DNA of 56,602 bases from Bacteroidaceae bacterium (GTDB lineage Bacteria > Bacteroidota > Bacteroidia > Bacteroidales > Bacteroidaceae): positions 1-56,602 of the forward strand of contig JAFZVW010000065.1 of NCBI GenBank assembly GCA_017617635.1, given 5' to 3'. Positions 19,975 through 29,468 of the stretch are shown here, one piece after another. Positions within the stretch are counted from its first letter, which is position 1. Every line of letters begins with the position of its first letter. The position numbers and the translations under genes were made by a program. The notes under the pieces were generated by a model. The model searched no databases, was not told the origin of the DNA, and saw only the letters and a list, made by a program, of their open reading frames with translations.

Positions 19975-21987
19975 TTAGAACACATACCTCACACCAGCTC
20001 CACCGCAACTCCTTACCTGAGGATACTCACGATAGTAAATGACATCATCGCTGACACTGGCGTCCGTAGTTTTTCCAAAGAGAGAAACACTACCATAGAC
20101 ATAAACACTCCATTTTCGCCAACTCTTATCCAAATTCACTCCAAGACTGGCACTTTCGCCCAAATATTGGTTAACACGGGTAACACGACTATTATATACA
20201 AAATGGGAAACCAAACCCCAATTGCGTGGCAGAGACAGGCTAGGTTGCAAGCATATATTATAATAGGTATAATGATTTACGGTCCCATCTGTTTCCTGCT
20301 TATTATGGAAAACACGGGCGGCAGCCGAAAACTGCATCCAACGATATTTCCATACAGCCATAGCTCCGCCTGCCAGGATGTTATTATGACCGTCATTCTT
20401 GAAAGTCAGATACTTCTGTGTCAGACCTATACCCCCGTCTCCACTTTTTCCTCCAACAATATATTCAACTATTAAATCGCTCACATGATAATAATTAGCG
20501 GCAAGACTCATTTGTAAAGAATGTTGTCCCCACTTATAGTTTGAGATATAGTCTACACCAAGTTGGATTACACCCTCCGGCTTAAGTTCGCTATTACCCT
20601 TTACATACATATATCTCTCCGGATTGAACACATTCAAAGGATATATCTGGACCTTATCGGGACGCCTCAACTTGCGATCCACTATCAAACGCAGGCACTG
20701 TCTGGAATCAAAATGCCACTCTCCAATCATTTTACAGGTGAAATCATTTGCAATATTTGTGTAATCCTCACTATCATTAGAATTTAAACGGCCAGGATTT
20801 ATCAATGTATTCAAATGCTGAAATTCACCGGCAAGATTCAACCTGAACTTGCCCGCCTGTATCTTGATCTTGGCGAAAGGCATCAGATAATACGTATTAT
20901 ACCGGGGCGCATATAGAATACCCTCATTCTTAATCGTTCTGTCCACAAAAAAAACTTCACCGCTCGTAAAAGAGCCGTTTCCCGTCAAGCCTATTGTCAA
21001 TCCGCATGATTTTCTATCCTTAACCGGAAGCAAGTTCGCCTGATACACCACCCTGCCGTTCACATTATGCGATGTCATATGGTTATCCAGAACACGGTTT
21101 TTATGCTCCACAAAATAATCTTCCTGCTCATATCCATCACTGGAAGGAGAGTAGACATACTGAACTTCTGCAGAAATGTTTGAGCGGGAATTGAAAACAT
21201 GAGAATAATTCAGCAAAGTCTGCAACGTGGTATTGGACTGGTATTGCGAACCTATCTTGATTCTTGTATCAACATGATATTGTTCCTGAGATGCTCTTGA
21301 AGAATATTCTCCCAGATTCCATACCAGGACATCATTATCCGAAATATTATATTGAGCATATACACGAGCCAATTCTCCCCATGAAGACACCTTCTCGCGC
21401 GTAACCCTTGGGGCAGAATAGGTTCCGGTCTCAATATTCATATTCCACTCTGTCACATCACTATAGGAACGATAGTATTCACCCAGTGCCAAAGCCCTGA
21501 CCAACCACTTGTCTTTTGCATACCCAAATGTCAATGCAGGCATTATGTCTGTACTGTAAGAACCTTCGATTGCGGCACTGCCCCAGAAGCCATTTTCCTT
21601 CCTGCGAAGAACAAAATTAACGACACCGCCCTGACCATTGTTCTGGTAACTGGATGTCGGGGATTCACTAACCTCGATTCTCTCAACATCGCCTATTCTC
21701 AACTGCGTCAGAGTTGCATCCTTGGCATCAAGAACGCTCATACCCTCAATCAAAACGTCATAATTGGACAGGAGGTCGACACCTGGACGCTCCAGCAACT
21801 CAGGCAGTATCATCAGCACAGTGCTCAACGACGTGTTTTTCGGCATCTGCATCGAATCCGTATACAGAATTTTCAAATCGTAATCAACGCTCATTACCTG
21901 TGCTTCGACATTTGCCAGACTACCTTGCAACACAAAAAAAATAACCAAAACAGCTACCTGTATGCTTCTGTAACACAAACCTGCCAT
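19975..21987 (-). CDS. TonB-dependent-receptor-type outer membrane beta-barrel protein
   Basis: A 670-residue protein with a signal peptide (residues 1-29, ending VEAQ). Residues 55-120 form a plug-like domain (ELLERPGVDLLSNYDVLIEG, LRIGDVERIEVSESP, GQGGVVNFVLR). The rest is rich in alternating aromatic and polar residues, typical of a 22-strand barrel, and ends with VRYVF, an aromatic-terminal outer-membrane signature. It resembles the 'outer membrane protein beta-barrel' group of Bacteroidetes. It lacks the carboxypeptidase-like N-terminal domain of SusC-type proteins and no SusD partner is next to it, so its substrate is unknown. Confidence 0.82.
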   Translation of the reverse strand: MAGLCYRSIQVAVLVIFFVLQGSLANVEAQVMSVDYDLKILYTDSMQMPKNTSLSTVLMILPELLERPGVDLLSNYDVLIEGMSVLDAKDATLTQLRIGDVERIEVSESPTSSYQNNGQGGVVNFVLRRKENGFWGSAAIEGSYSTDIMPALTFGYAKDKWLVRALALGEYYRSYSDVTEWNMNIETGTYSAPRVTREKVSSWGELARVYAQYNISDNDVLVWNLGEYSSRASQEQYHVDTRIKIGSQYQSNTTLQTLLNYSHVFNSRSNISAEVQYVYSPSSDGYEQEDYFVEHKNRVLDNHMTSHNVNGRVVYQANLLPVKDRKSCGLTIGLTGNGSFTSGEVFFVDRTIKNEGILYAPRYNTYYLMPFAKIKIQAGKFRLNLAGEFQHLNTLINPGRLNSNDSEDYTNIANDFTCKMIGEWHFDSRQCLRLIVDRKLRRPDKVQIYPLNVFNPERYMYVKGNSELKPEGVIQLGVDYISNYKWGQHSLQMSLAANYYHVSDLIVEYIVGGKSGDGGIGLTQKYLTFKNDGHNNILAGGAMAVWKYRWMQFSAAARVFHNKQETDGTVNHYTYYNICLQPSLSLPRNWGLVSHFVYNSRVTRVNQYLGESASLGVNLDKSWRKWSVYVYGSVSLFGKTTDASVSDDVIYYREYPQVRSCGGAGVRYVF

Positions 21988-22013
21988 AATTCGAATCTTT
22001 GGATTTACGCATA

Positions 22014-22044
22014 CAAATGTACTAATAAAGCATTAAAATACAAT
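22014..22044 (-). promoter_or_regulatory. Promoter of the barrel protein gene
   Basis: On the minus strand ATTG (22041-22044), 19 bases, TACATTTG (22014-22021). The predicted transcription start is about 20 bases before the ATG at 21987. Confidence 0.55.
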
Positions 22045-22064
22045 AGAAAATCGGCACAATCTGC

Positions 22065-23369
22065 TCAGCAACGCCCAACAAGCACAATTGTACGGCTTAA
22101 AAATGTCAGCACCAGACCACGCATAGCCAAATACATGACAAAAGAAAACCACAAACCATGATTTCCCATTACAGGGGCAAGAATATAACACCCACCCAGG
22201 AACACCGCCATGCCAAAAACAGCAGACGATAACATATACCATGCACGCATAGCCCCGATATAAATACCATCCCACATGAAAGCAGCCATACTTACAACAG
22301 GAACAGAAACTGCCCAAAGCCTATAATCCGCTATTGCGGCCAGTACAGGTTCCGAATCCGTAAACATCGACAGGAACCATCCACTGCCGACAAAGTACAA
22401 TGCAGAAAACAACACAGCTAATCCACCACCCCATGCAAACAGGCTCCTGACAGTTGAATCATACATATTTGAGTCACACCCACCTACCGCTCTACCGACC
22501 AAAGCCTCACCCGCATTGGCAAAACCATCCATAAAATAACTGAAGACAACAAACAACTGTATAATCACCGTATTTGCCGCCAGAGTAACAGCCCCATGCT
22601 TCGAACCAGCCGAAACGAAAACAAAATGCACAATAATCATGCATAATGTACGCAGAAACAACGGCAACGAAACATTTTGTGACAGTTTATCATTACCGCC
22701 ACCGATATTATCCGCCACACTGCCGTGAATCGTCAACCCCTCAGGCAACACCCGTCTGTAACATACATAAGAAAACAAAAAAGCCAACCATGTTGAAATC
22801 GCTGTCCCCAATGCGATACCTGCGATACCCATCTTCAGGCAATAAACAAAAAACAGCGACAACATGATATTCACTATATTCTGCCCTATGGAAACACACA
22901 TGGGAATACGAGTATTCCCCATTCCCACATACCATCCCGCCATTACAAACGTTGCCAGTACAGCCGGCAAACTCCATATACAAATATAGAAGTACGTCGA
23001 AGACAGAAGTTCAATTTCCGCTTCAGGAGCAATAAAATACAGAGAAATGCGCAATATTGCCGGTGACAGAAGCAACATTATGATTCCATAAGCGAATGCT
23101 TTCCTTAGGCCATTACGCAAATAATATAGGATTGCCCTATAGTCACCGCGTCCCAAAGCCTGTGCAGTCAGTCCGCTGGTGCTCATGCGCAGGAAAGCAA
23201 ACAACCAGAACAAGGTATTGAATAACATGCTGCCAACAGCCAAAGCCCCCACAACTGCGGGTGAGCCCATATGTCCGGAAATTGCAGTATCGACAAGACC
23301 CAGCAATGGTACGGTAATATTACTGATAATGCTGGGTAATGCCAGGCGCAGGACAGGGTCGCGCATCAT
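22065..23369 (-). CDS. MATE family efflux transporter (DinF-like)
   Basis: A 434-residue inner-membrane protein with about twelve helices. It begins with PVLRLALPSIISNITVPLLGLVDTAISG, the typical MATE start with VDTA near the cation site; the second half repeats the pattern (FSYFMDGFANAGEALVGRAVGG). MATE proteins export cationic drugs or metabolites using Na+ or H+. DinF-type members are the nearest by pattern. Its start overlaps the thioesterase stop by four bases, so the two genes are co-translated. Confidence 0.9.
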   Translation of the reverse strand: MMRDPVLRLALPSIISNITVPLLGLVDTAISGHMGSPAVVGALAVGSMLFNTLFWLFAFLRMSTSGLTAQALGRGDYRAILYYLRNGLRKAFAYGIIMLLLSPAILRISLYFIAPEAEIELLSSTYFYICIWSLPAVLATFVMAGWYVGMGNTRIPMCVSIGQNIVNIMLSLFFVYCLKMGIAGIALGTAISTWLAFLFSYVCYRRVLPEGLTIHGSVADNIGGGNDKLSQNVSLPLFLRTLCMIIVHFVFVSAGSKHGAVTLAANTVIIQLFVVFSYFMDGFANAGEALVGRAVGGCDSNMYDSTVRSLFAWGGGLAVLFSALYFVGSGWFLSMFTDSEPVLAAIADYRLWAVSVPVVSMAAFMWDGIYIGAMRAWYMLSSAVFGMAVFLGGCYILAPVMGNHGLWFSFVMYLAMRGLVLTFLSRTIVLVGRC

Positions 23370-23749
23370 AGAATCAGTTTATCCAGGTCTGGGCATCCTG
23401 CTATCAGCGTGCCATCCTGCACACAAACAGTATCTACCCGCGCACGTGCACATAATTTTCCATCCCCCTTACGCAGGATATTCTGATAGAACACATATCG
23501 CACATTTTCTTTCACCAGACGCAGTGTACATACAAACTCATCACCGCTGCGTAATGGAATCTTGTAATCTATACGGATACGAGCCACTACAGCATCTATA
23601 CCGGCATCATGCAATGCCGAAAAACTAATTCCACGCGACAACAGGAATTCATGCCTGGTGTGTTCCATATAGTGCTGATAGTTGGCGTTGTTTACAATTC
23701 CCTGCAGGTCGCACTCATAATCGCGAACCTTGAATTCAAGCTCGTACAT
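23366..23749 (-). CDS. Acyl-CoA thioesterase, 4HBT hot-dog family
   Basis: A 127-residue single hot-dog-fold protein. Its active-site segment near residues 13-28 (DYECDLQGIVNNANYQHYME) has the Asp/Asn pattern of 4-hydroxybenzoyl-CoA thioesterase-like enzymes (YbgC/FadM type). The substrate is probably a short acyl-CoA but cannot be assigned. First gene of a two-gene unit with the MATE transporter (ATGA overlap). A -7 element lies about 40 bases upstream. Confidence 0.88.
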   Translation of the reverse strand: MYELEFKVRDYECDLQGIVNNANYQHYMEHTRHEFLLSRGISFSALHDAGIDAVVARIRIDYKIPLRSGDEFVCTLRLVKENVRYVFYQNILRKGDGKLCARARVDTVCVQDGTLIAGCPDLDKLIL

Positions 23750-23789
23750 ACAATTAAACAGTTATGTATCACATATAATAATAGTTTCA

Positions 23790-23797
23790 CAAAGTTA
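23790..23797 (-). promoter_or_regulatory. -7 promoter element of the thioesterase-MATE unit
   Basis: TAACTTTG on the minus strand, about 40 bases before the thioesterase ATG. No good -33 match is visible. Confidence 0.45.
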
Positions 23798-23851
23798 ACG
23801 CTTTATTGTAAAAATAGACTACCATCAAATCAATAATGAATAAAATTATAT

Positions 23852-23859
23852 TATTTTTG
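23852..23859 (+). promoter_or_regulatory. -7 promoter element of the acyltransferase/glycosyltransferase unit
   Basis: TATTTTTG fits TAnnTTTG. It lies inside the first codons of the longest open frame of the next gene, arguing that translation begins downstream, at 23890 or later. No clear -33 box. Confidence 0.35.
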
Positions 23860-23889
23860 TGTATAAAAAAGGTAATTACAGTACCCGAT

Positions 23890-24825
23890 ATGGAGCGAGA
23901 CAGACCAAAGCACTGCATTATGCGGACAATAGCAGGACTGCCATTGGGCATCCTCTACCTGGTAAGCGATATGGCCTACTTCGTCATCTATTATCTAATA
24001 AGGTATAGGCGCTGTCTGGTCAGAGAAAACCTCAGATGCTCCTTTCCGGAAAAGAGTGAAAAGGAAATCAGACGCATAGAGAAAGCCTTCTACCACAATT
24101 TGTGTGATGTCTTTATAGAAGCCTTCAAATGCCTGAATATTTCCAACAAAGAAATGCGTCAGCGAGTGGAAGTAGTAAACTACGAGCTGCCTGAACAGAT
24201 AGCATCCAAGGGAAGGAATATCTTCATGCTGCTGGGGCATTGCGGTTGCTGGGAATGGTTTCAGGAAGTGTGCGTACGCTACGGGAATCCCAAAAGGAAT
24301 TGCGAGATATACAAGCAGATCTCCAACAAGTATTTCTCTTCGCTTATGCATGAAATACGCAGTCGCTGGGACACCGAGCAGATAGAGATGAGACAGGCTG
24401 TGCGGACACTACTCAGATGGAATGCTGCCGGTGAGCCCTTCCTCTGTGGTTTCATTCAGGACCAACGGCCAGACACCAAAGCAAAAGACGACATCATCTT
24501 CCTAAACCAACAGACATGGTATACACCTGGCTCAGAAGAGATAGCCCATAAAATAGACGCTGTTCTTGTATATCTTGATGTAGAACGCACGTCGCGTGGA
24601 CATTATAGGCTGACGTTCGTTGAGATGCAGCCCAACGAGAAGGAAAGTCTCAGCCCCTACCCTCTCTCCAGATGTTTCTGGCGTCTGCTGGAGCAAACCA
24701 TCCGACGACAGCCGGAACTTTGGCTCTGGTCGCACAACAGATGGATGAAATGGGAACTGAGCAGAGCTCTGAAAGACCGTATGAAGGATCGCATTGAAGA
24801 TTTCATGAAGAAAATAAAAGCATGA
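23890..24825 (+). CDS. Lysophospholipid/lipid A late acyltransferase (LpxL/HtrB family)
   Basis: Transfers an acyl chain onto lipid A precursors at the inner face of the cytoplasmic membrane. The product has an N-terminal membrane anchor (GILYLVSDMAYFVIYYLIRY), the RENLRCSFPEKS motif, a catalytic LGHCGCWEWF segment (an H-containing version of the HX4D/E motif) and a FIQDQRPDTKAKD segment. The frame is open upstream to an ATG at 23836, but a promoter element overlaps that part, so the ATG at 23890 is preferred. Its stop overlaps the next glycosyltransferase by four bases. Confidence 0.87.
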   Translation: MERDRPKHCIMRTIAGLPLGILYLVSDMAYFVIYYLIRYRRCLVRENLRCSFPEKSEKEIRRIEKAFYHNLCDVFIEAFKCLNISNKEMRQRVEVVNYELPEQIASKGRNIFMLLGHCGCWEWFQEVCVRYGNPKRNCEIYKQISNKYFSSLMHEIRSRWDTEQIEMRQAVRTLLRWNAAGEPFLCGFIQDQRPDTKAKDDIIFLNQQTWYTPGSEEIAHKIDAVLVYLDVERTSRGHYRLTFVEMQPNEKESLSPYPLSRCFWRLLEQTIRRQPELWLWSHNRWMKWELSRALKDRMKDRIEDFMKKIKA

Positions 24826-25682
24826 TTTCCGTTATCGTACCGATATACAACGTCGAGAAGTACCTGCCCCGTGCACTGGACAGCATTCTCAGCCAGACAT
24901 ACAAAGACTGGGAAGCTATCCTGGTGGATGACGGCAGCACCGACGACAGCGGTAAAATCGCAGACGAATACGCAGCTAGAGACCGCCGCTTCAAGGTGAT
25001 ACACAAGCCCAACGGCGGACAGTCTGAAGCACGCAATACTGGTATAGAGCAAGTGAACGGCATCAACACGCTCTTTCTAGACGCTGACGACTTCCTGCAC
25101 CCCCAACTGATGGAGTTGTGCATAGAAGCTATGCAGTGCGACGCTTCTGATTTGGTGGCCTTTACTTACGACCGCACCTATCGCACCCTTGGCTTCATTA
25201 GACACTTCCTGCACCTTGGCGACCCGACACCGCACTACGGGTTCTACAAGAATCCCCCCTCCCTAGTCACGGACAACATCTTCGACTACGCAACAGAATA
25301 CTCCCGTCCCAAAGACATAGACCGCCGCTGGGCCGTGAAGCACTGCCAAGTGTGGCGCTGCATGTACAAGACGTATATTGTGCGCGACATTAAGTTCATC
25401 CAGGGCATCATCTACGAAGATTTTCCCTGGTGGAGCGAAGTGCTACTCCGAATCAGACGTTGCACTATTCTTAACCTTCCATTATATTTCTATTACCCAA
25501 ATCCACAAAGCGACATCCTTTCTGCAAAACCACCACACAAGATAGAAAGCCTGAGACAAGGCATCGAAGCAGGCAAGCGTATCTACGCATCAGCACCCGC
25601 CGAGAAACGTCAGGCATGGGAACGAAATTTCCTGGCGCCTTTCGAACAAAAACTCAAGCGAAAAGATGGCAACGAACAATGA
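24822..25682 (+). CDS. Glycosyltransferase family 2
   Basis: A 286-residue GT-A enzyme. The N-terminus has VIVPIYNVEKYLPRALDSIL, the donor-binding VDDGSTD (residues 33-39), and the metal-binding FLDADDF near residue 85. It probably adds a sugar to lipopolysaccharide core or another surface glycan. Donor and acceptor are unknown. It overlaps the acyltransferase gene by four bases (ATGA). The next gene is a paralogue of it. Confidence 0.9.
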   Translation: MISVIVPIYNVEKYLPRALDSILSQTYKDWEAILVDDGSTDDSGKIADEYAARDRRFKVIHKPNGGQSEARNTGIEQVNGINTLFLDADDFLHPQLMELCIEAMQCDASDLVAFTYDRTYRTLGFIRHFLHLGDPTPHYGFYKNPPSLVTDNIFDYATEYSRPKDIDRRWAVKHCQVWRCMYKTYIVRDIKFIQGIIYEDFPWWSEVLLRIRRCTILNLPLYFYYPNPQSDILSAKPPHKIESLRQGIEAGKRIYASAPAEKRQAWERNFLAPFEQKLKRKDGNEQ

Positions 25683-25689
25683 TTGTGAT

Positions 25690-26565
25690 ATGAACAAGGT
25701 TTCTGTTATCATTCCCATCTACAATATGGAGCGGTACCTCTGCAGAGCCCTGGACAGTCTGTTGGCACAGACATACCAGAACTGGGAAGCCGTCATGGTG
25801 GACGACGGCAGCACGGACCGCAGCCATGCCATCGCAGAAAGTTATTGCAAAAGGGACAATCGGTTCCGTCTCTTCCGGCAGGAAAACCAGGGGCAGGGCG
25901 TGGCCCGAAACAATGCACTAAGGCAGATAAGCGGCGACTATGTCATGTATCTCGACCCCGACGACATGTTCCACCCGCAGGCAATGGAGATTTGCGTCAA
26001 TGCCTCTCTACGCGACGGTACCGATATGGTCACGTTCACCTACGACCATCTCTACTACACCCTCAACAAATGGCTGCATCGGCTGCACCTCGGAGAAATG
26101 AGCCCTCGCCCCCGTTGCTACAGAAACTATGATTTCCATGTAACGGAGAACATCTTTGAGCATGCTACGGAATGCAACCGTCCCACAGACGTCAACAGGC
26201 AGTGGATGGTCAAGCATTGCCAGGCTTGGCGCTGCCTGCTAAAAGCCGACCTCGCCAGAAAAGCACAGTTTGCGGCAGGCGTGAACTATCAGGATGTGCC
26301 TTGGTGGGGACAGATTCTATTGAATGTCAGGAGAACTACCATCACCCGTTTACCCCTTTATTTTTACTATCCTAACCCAGGAAGCTTTATCATGTCGGCC
26401 AAACTGGAGACGCACATCCGCAGTCTGAAAGTCATCCTAAACCAAAGCGACCTGCTGTTTGAGAATGCCGAGCCAGAACAACGCAGGGCCTGGAACCAGA
26501 ACTTCAGGACATCTTTTTGTAATTACCTCAAGAAGAAGGAAAGAAAACTCGCCAAATTCAAGTAG
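25690..26565 (+). CDS. Glycosyltransferase family 2, paralogue of the preceding gene
   Basis: GT-A enzyme of about 291 residues: VSVIIPIYNMERYLCRALDSLL, VDDGSTD, YLDPDDMFHPQ. It aligns along its whole length with the preceding product, including the C-terminal KHCQ-WRC, PWW and LPLYFYYPNP motifs, so the pair arose by tandem duplication. An in-frame ATG at 25666 overlaps the upstream gene; the ATG at 25690 lies eight bases after its stop and matches the paralogue's start (MNKVSVII), so I prefer it. Confidence 0.9.
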   Translation: MNKVSVIIPIYNMERYLCRALDSLLAQTYQNWEAVMVDDGSTDRSHAIAESYCKRDNRFRLFRQENQGQGVARNNALRQISGDYVMYLDPDDMFHPQAMEICVNASLRDGTDMVTFTYDHLYYTLNKWLHRLHLGEMSPRPRCYRNYDFHVTENIFEHATECNRPTDVNRQWMVKHCQAWRCLLKADLARKAQFAAGVNYQDVPWWGQILLNVRRTTITRLPLYFYYPNPGSFIMSAKLETHIRSLKVILNQSDLLFENAEPEQRRAWNQNFRTSFCNYLKKKERKLAKFK

Positions 26566-26568
26566 GCG

Positions 26569-27456
26569 TCATACCATGCCATTTACAAAATAGTCTGCAA
26601 ATGTTCCCAGACGATGGCTTTGGGCAGACAGGGACTTGTATTCCAGCTTTTGGAATGCGCCATCCGAAACCAGTTGTTCACATTTCTTCTTATCGAAAGG
26701 CATATCCCAATATCCTCCCCATCTAACGGTATGCGTACTGGAATGGGATATATGTGGCATCTGATCAAACAGTTCGGAGACACGCGCATCGGTCAATACC
26801 ACATGACGCAAGAGTCGGTGGGGCAGATAGTAATCAAAAGCCCAGGAATGATGCTCCCAGTAGAAACGAAGTATTTCCCGCCAGGCACCCATGATGGGAT
26901 GGTGTGCATAGGCACGGATGAAACAGTTTTGGACGAACGTGTTATGTGCTTCAGTGCTTAAATAAATAAAGAATGGTGCCTGGACAATAAAGTCCGGCAT
27001 GGGATGGCACATATAGTCAGTGGCATCCATCCAGTATCCGCCATACCTCCACAATAACTCAACGCGACATAGATCTGCCACATGGCAGGCCTTTACATTA
27101 CCTGCCCTCCATTTCTTCAAGAAACCTTCGGGCAAATCAATCCATTGGGTGATGTTGTTTGCATCCAAAACAACCAGTTCCTCTGCACAATGTCGGCGTA
27201 TGCTGTCCCAACAAGACCTCACAATTTGGGGAGCTTGTTCTTCGCCCTGCAGCCACATAGAAAAAATATACTCCTTTGGCATACGCTTGGGAAGCGGACC
27301 CTCCGGAACAACGACAGGAAAGTCTTTCAAGTAAGCCTCGCACAAATCGGCCATCACCCTATTGCGCAAGAATCGCCGCTCGCTTCTATCTTTCCACAAA
27401 GGCACGAGTAAGTGTGCAAAAAGCACCTTCCGTATTAAGAAACTGATATTGTGCAT
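26569..27456 (-). CDS. Capsular polysaccharide synthesis-type glycosyltransferase (GT32-like)
   Basis: A 295-residue protein with the features of the Caps_synth / GT32 group: IFSMWLQGEEQAPQIVRSCWDS near residue 65, and the DXD-bearing segment RYGGYWMDATDYM near residue 155. Such enzymes transfer a hexose or galactose-type sugar to surface glycans. It converges with the preceding paralogue (four bases between stops) and is transcribed with the next minus-strand glycosyltransferase, six bases away. Confidence 0.85.
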   Translation of the reverse strand: MHNISFLIRKVLFAHLLVPLWKDRSERRFLRNRVMADLCEAYLKDFPVVVPEGPLPKRMPKEYIFSMWLQGEEQAPQIVRSCWDSIRRHCAEELVVLDANNITQWIDLPEGFLKKWRAGNVKACHVADLCRVELLWRYGGYWMDATDYMCHPMPDFIVQAPFFIYLSTEAHNTFVQNCFIRAYAHHPIMGAWREILRFYWEHHSWAFDYYLPHRLLRHVVLTDARVSELFDQMPHISHSSTHTVRWGGYWDMPFDKKKCEQLVSDGAFQKLEYKSLSAQSHRLGTFADYFVNGMV

Positions 27457-27461
27457 TGCCT

Positions 27462-28298
27462 CTATAGTATCTCCCTGAACCTTTCCGGTATCCTGACAAC
27501 AATTCTTAGCTCAAACATTGCCGGCTTGTTCCAGGCATAAGGCGGACGGCACCACGTCTGACAAATACGGGCAAATCGTGTCCAACGGTCGAAATCACGC
27601 GCTTTCTTCTCAGTAACATACCTGATGGTGCGACTACGCTTGTAGATGTGTTTCTTCCACCCCTGCGCCACGCGATCCGCATCGCCAAGCCTACCCTCCA
27701 GAATCTTCGTGTCAGCATATCCGAAGTGAAGAAGATACAAGTCCGAAGCTATACGGAAGTTATGTCCCTTGACACGATGGAATCCGCTGCCCCACAGACA
27801 TGGCTGAGCAATAACTGAGGGTTTGGTATAGCGTGTACCGATCTGGGCATAACGACGCTGAGAAAGAAATGTTTCATCAATAGACAGGTCACCCTCCTCA
27901 CCCAGTTTCTGACCAAAGTCAAGACCTAAAGGAGAAAGACACACATCAATATCACAGGCAGAAAGATACTCCCTCAAGCTTACGCCCAACTTGGGGTCAA
28001 CTACAATATACTCGTCAGCATCTGCTCCAATGACCAGATCATAACCCATGGAAAAGAGTGCTGCCGCTTCTTGCGACAGGAACTTCAGCCGGCCTTTCTC
28101 GGCACTCACCACCTGTGTGCCTATCTTGGGGTGCACATAAGCATTTGTCCCATGACAGAAGTCGGCGATTGACTGATCCTCTCCGTCGTAATATATGTAT
28201 AGGTTTTCCCTGCCCAATTCACGCCCGTAATACTCCACCCACTTTCGCAGGAAGAAATCATCGTTACGGACCATGGTAAGAACTGCAATCTTTTTCAA
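27462..28298 (-). CDS. Glycosyltransferase family 2 (Glyco_tranf_2_4 type), TTG start
   Basis: The core begins KKIAVLTMVRNDDFFLRKWVEYY and contains a DXD-type motif VIGADADEYIVVD. This is the pattern of the glycosyltransferase group found in many outer-core clusters. The frame is open upstream to an ATG at 28376, but a good promoter (28318-28347) lies inside that stretch. The best start is the TTG at 28298, directly preceded by AGGAAG; the next ATG is at 28274. The exact sugar is unknown. Confidence 0.8.
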   Translation of the reverse strand: MKKIAVLTMVRNDDFFLRKWVEYYGRELGRENLYIYYDGEDQSIADFCHGTNAYVHPKIGTQVVSAEKGRLKFLSQEAAALFSMGYDLVIGADADEYIVVDPKLGVSLREYLSACDIDVCLSPLGLDFGQKLGEEGDLSIDETFLSQRRYAQIGTRYTKPSVIAQPCLWGSGFHRVKGHNFRIASDLYLLHFGYADTKILEGRLGDADRVAQGWKKHIYKRSRTIRYVTEKKARDFDRWTRFARICQTWCRPPYAWNKPAMFELRIVVRIPERFREIL

Positions 28299-28317
28299 CT
28301 TCCTTGTTTTTGTTCTA

Positions 28318-28347
28318 CAAAGATAAACAAAAAAACAATTCAGCAAA
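28318..28347 (-). promoter_or_regulatory. Promoter of the minus-strand glycosyltransferase pair
   Basis: On the minus strand TTTG (28344-28347), 18 bases, TATCTTTG (28318-28325). Predicted start near 28313, which rules out the ATG at 28376 and points to the TTG at 28298. Confidence 0.6.
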
Positions 28348-28386
28348 TATTTACATTCATTAAATAATTTGTCCACAAAATTTCAA

Positions 28387-28394
28387 TACCTTTG
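28387..28394 (+). promoter_or_regulatory. -7 promoter element of the pyruvyl transferase gene
   Basis: TACCTTTG, ending 28 bases before the ATG at 28423. A TTTG is present (28368-28371) but only 15 bases away, so the -33 box is doubtful. Confidence 0.55.
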
Positions 28395-28422
28395 CATAAG
28401 CCGATTATAAATGCAATGAACA

Positions 28423-29457
28423 ATGCAGGGGAACCGACAAGATATATGCAGCAAACTGCAGGAAACAATTGAGGAACAGTTAGCACCACTGGTCAATTCG
28501 GATTACATTTATCTGGATTTACCCTATCACAGCAATATCGGCGACACTCTGATCTGGCTGGGAACAACTCATTTTCTGAGAAGCATACAACATCAGTGTC
28601 TGGGACAACACAGCATAGACACCTTCGACTTCCGACCATTACCCCCAAACACCATCATACTTTTGCATGGAGGCGGAAACTTTGGTGACGTATGGCGACA
28701 GCATCAGGAGTTCCGGCTGAAAGTCATACAGACATACCCGGACAATCCAATTATCATACTTCCACAAACTGTATATTACGAATCAGATGATATCTTTGAC
28801 AGAGATGTCAGGAAGATGAACAAGCACCGTAAACTGACTATCTGTGCACGTGACAATTACTCAGCAGAGTTACTGAACAGGCACGGATATAACGGTCAAT
28901 TGCTGACACTTCCCGATATGGCATTCTGCATAGACAGAGACTTGCTGTGTGCAGAGAAGAGCAACATCACCAAGGAAGCGTTATTATTACTGAGGATAGA
29001 CAAGGAAGCACCCAAGGGGCGGATGAACAGACAAATCACGCCCCCTAGAATGGATATTGAAGATTGGCCCAATCTGATGACAACGCGTCGTGAAGCCAGA
29101 AGATATATCCGCAGACATACCGCTCAGCAGACAGATACATTCTTCCGTACAACGTTTCTGCCCCAACGTATCCGCGAAGGCGTGAAATTCGTCTCGGAAT
29201 ACAAAATGGTGTACTCCACCCGTCTGCATGTAGCCATCCTGCGTCTACTGTTGGGGTTGCCTGTCAGGATGATGGACAACTCGTACGGCAAGAACCTGAA
29301 CTTCTACAACACCTGGCTAAAGGATAGCGAACTGGTCAGTACACCTGACGAAAACGAACAAAGGTCCCTTGACACGGCTATCTGTCTACACCATAACAAC
29401 TGGTGTCATGCCTTGGGCAGGGCTGTTATTCATCGTCTTTTTCCACTCATAAAATAA
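28423..29457 (+). CDS. Polysaccharide pyruvyl transferase family protein
   Basis: A 344-residue member of the CsaB/PssM-type pyruvyl transferase group. It shows LPYHSNIGDTLIWLGT near residue 35, the ILLHGGGNFGDVW motif near residue 88, and later a STRLHVAILRLLLGLPVRM segment with the conserved R-L-H. These enzymes add ketal-pyruvate from phosphoenolpyruvate to a sugar in surface polysaccharides. It is divergent from the glycosyltransferase pair and followed by another GT2 gene. Confidence 0.88.
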   Translation: MQGNRQDICSKLQETIEEQLAPLVNSDYIYLDLPYHSNIGDTLIWLGTTHFLRSIQHQCLGQHSIDTFDFRPLPPNTIILLHGGGNFGDVWRQHQEFRLKVIQTYPDNPIIILPQTVYYESDDIFDRDVRKMNKHRKLTICARDNYSAELLNRHGYNGQLLTLPDMAFCIDRDLLCAEKSNITKEALLLLRIDKEAPKGRMNRQITPPRMDIEDWPNLMTTRREARRYIRRHTAQQTDTFFRTTFLPQRIREGVKFVSEYKMVYSTRLHVAILRLLLGLPVRMMDNSYGKNLNFYNTWLKDSELVSTPDENEQRSLDTAICLHHNNWCHALGRAVIHRLFPLIK

Positions 29458-29468
29458 CTACTCCGAGG

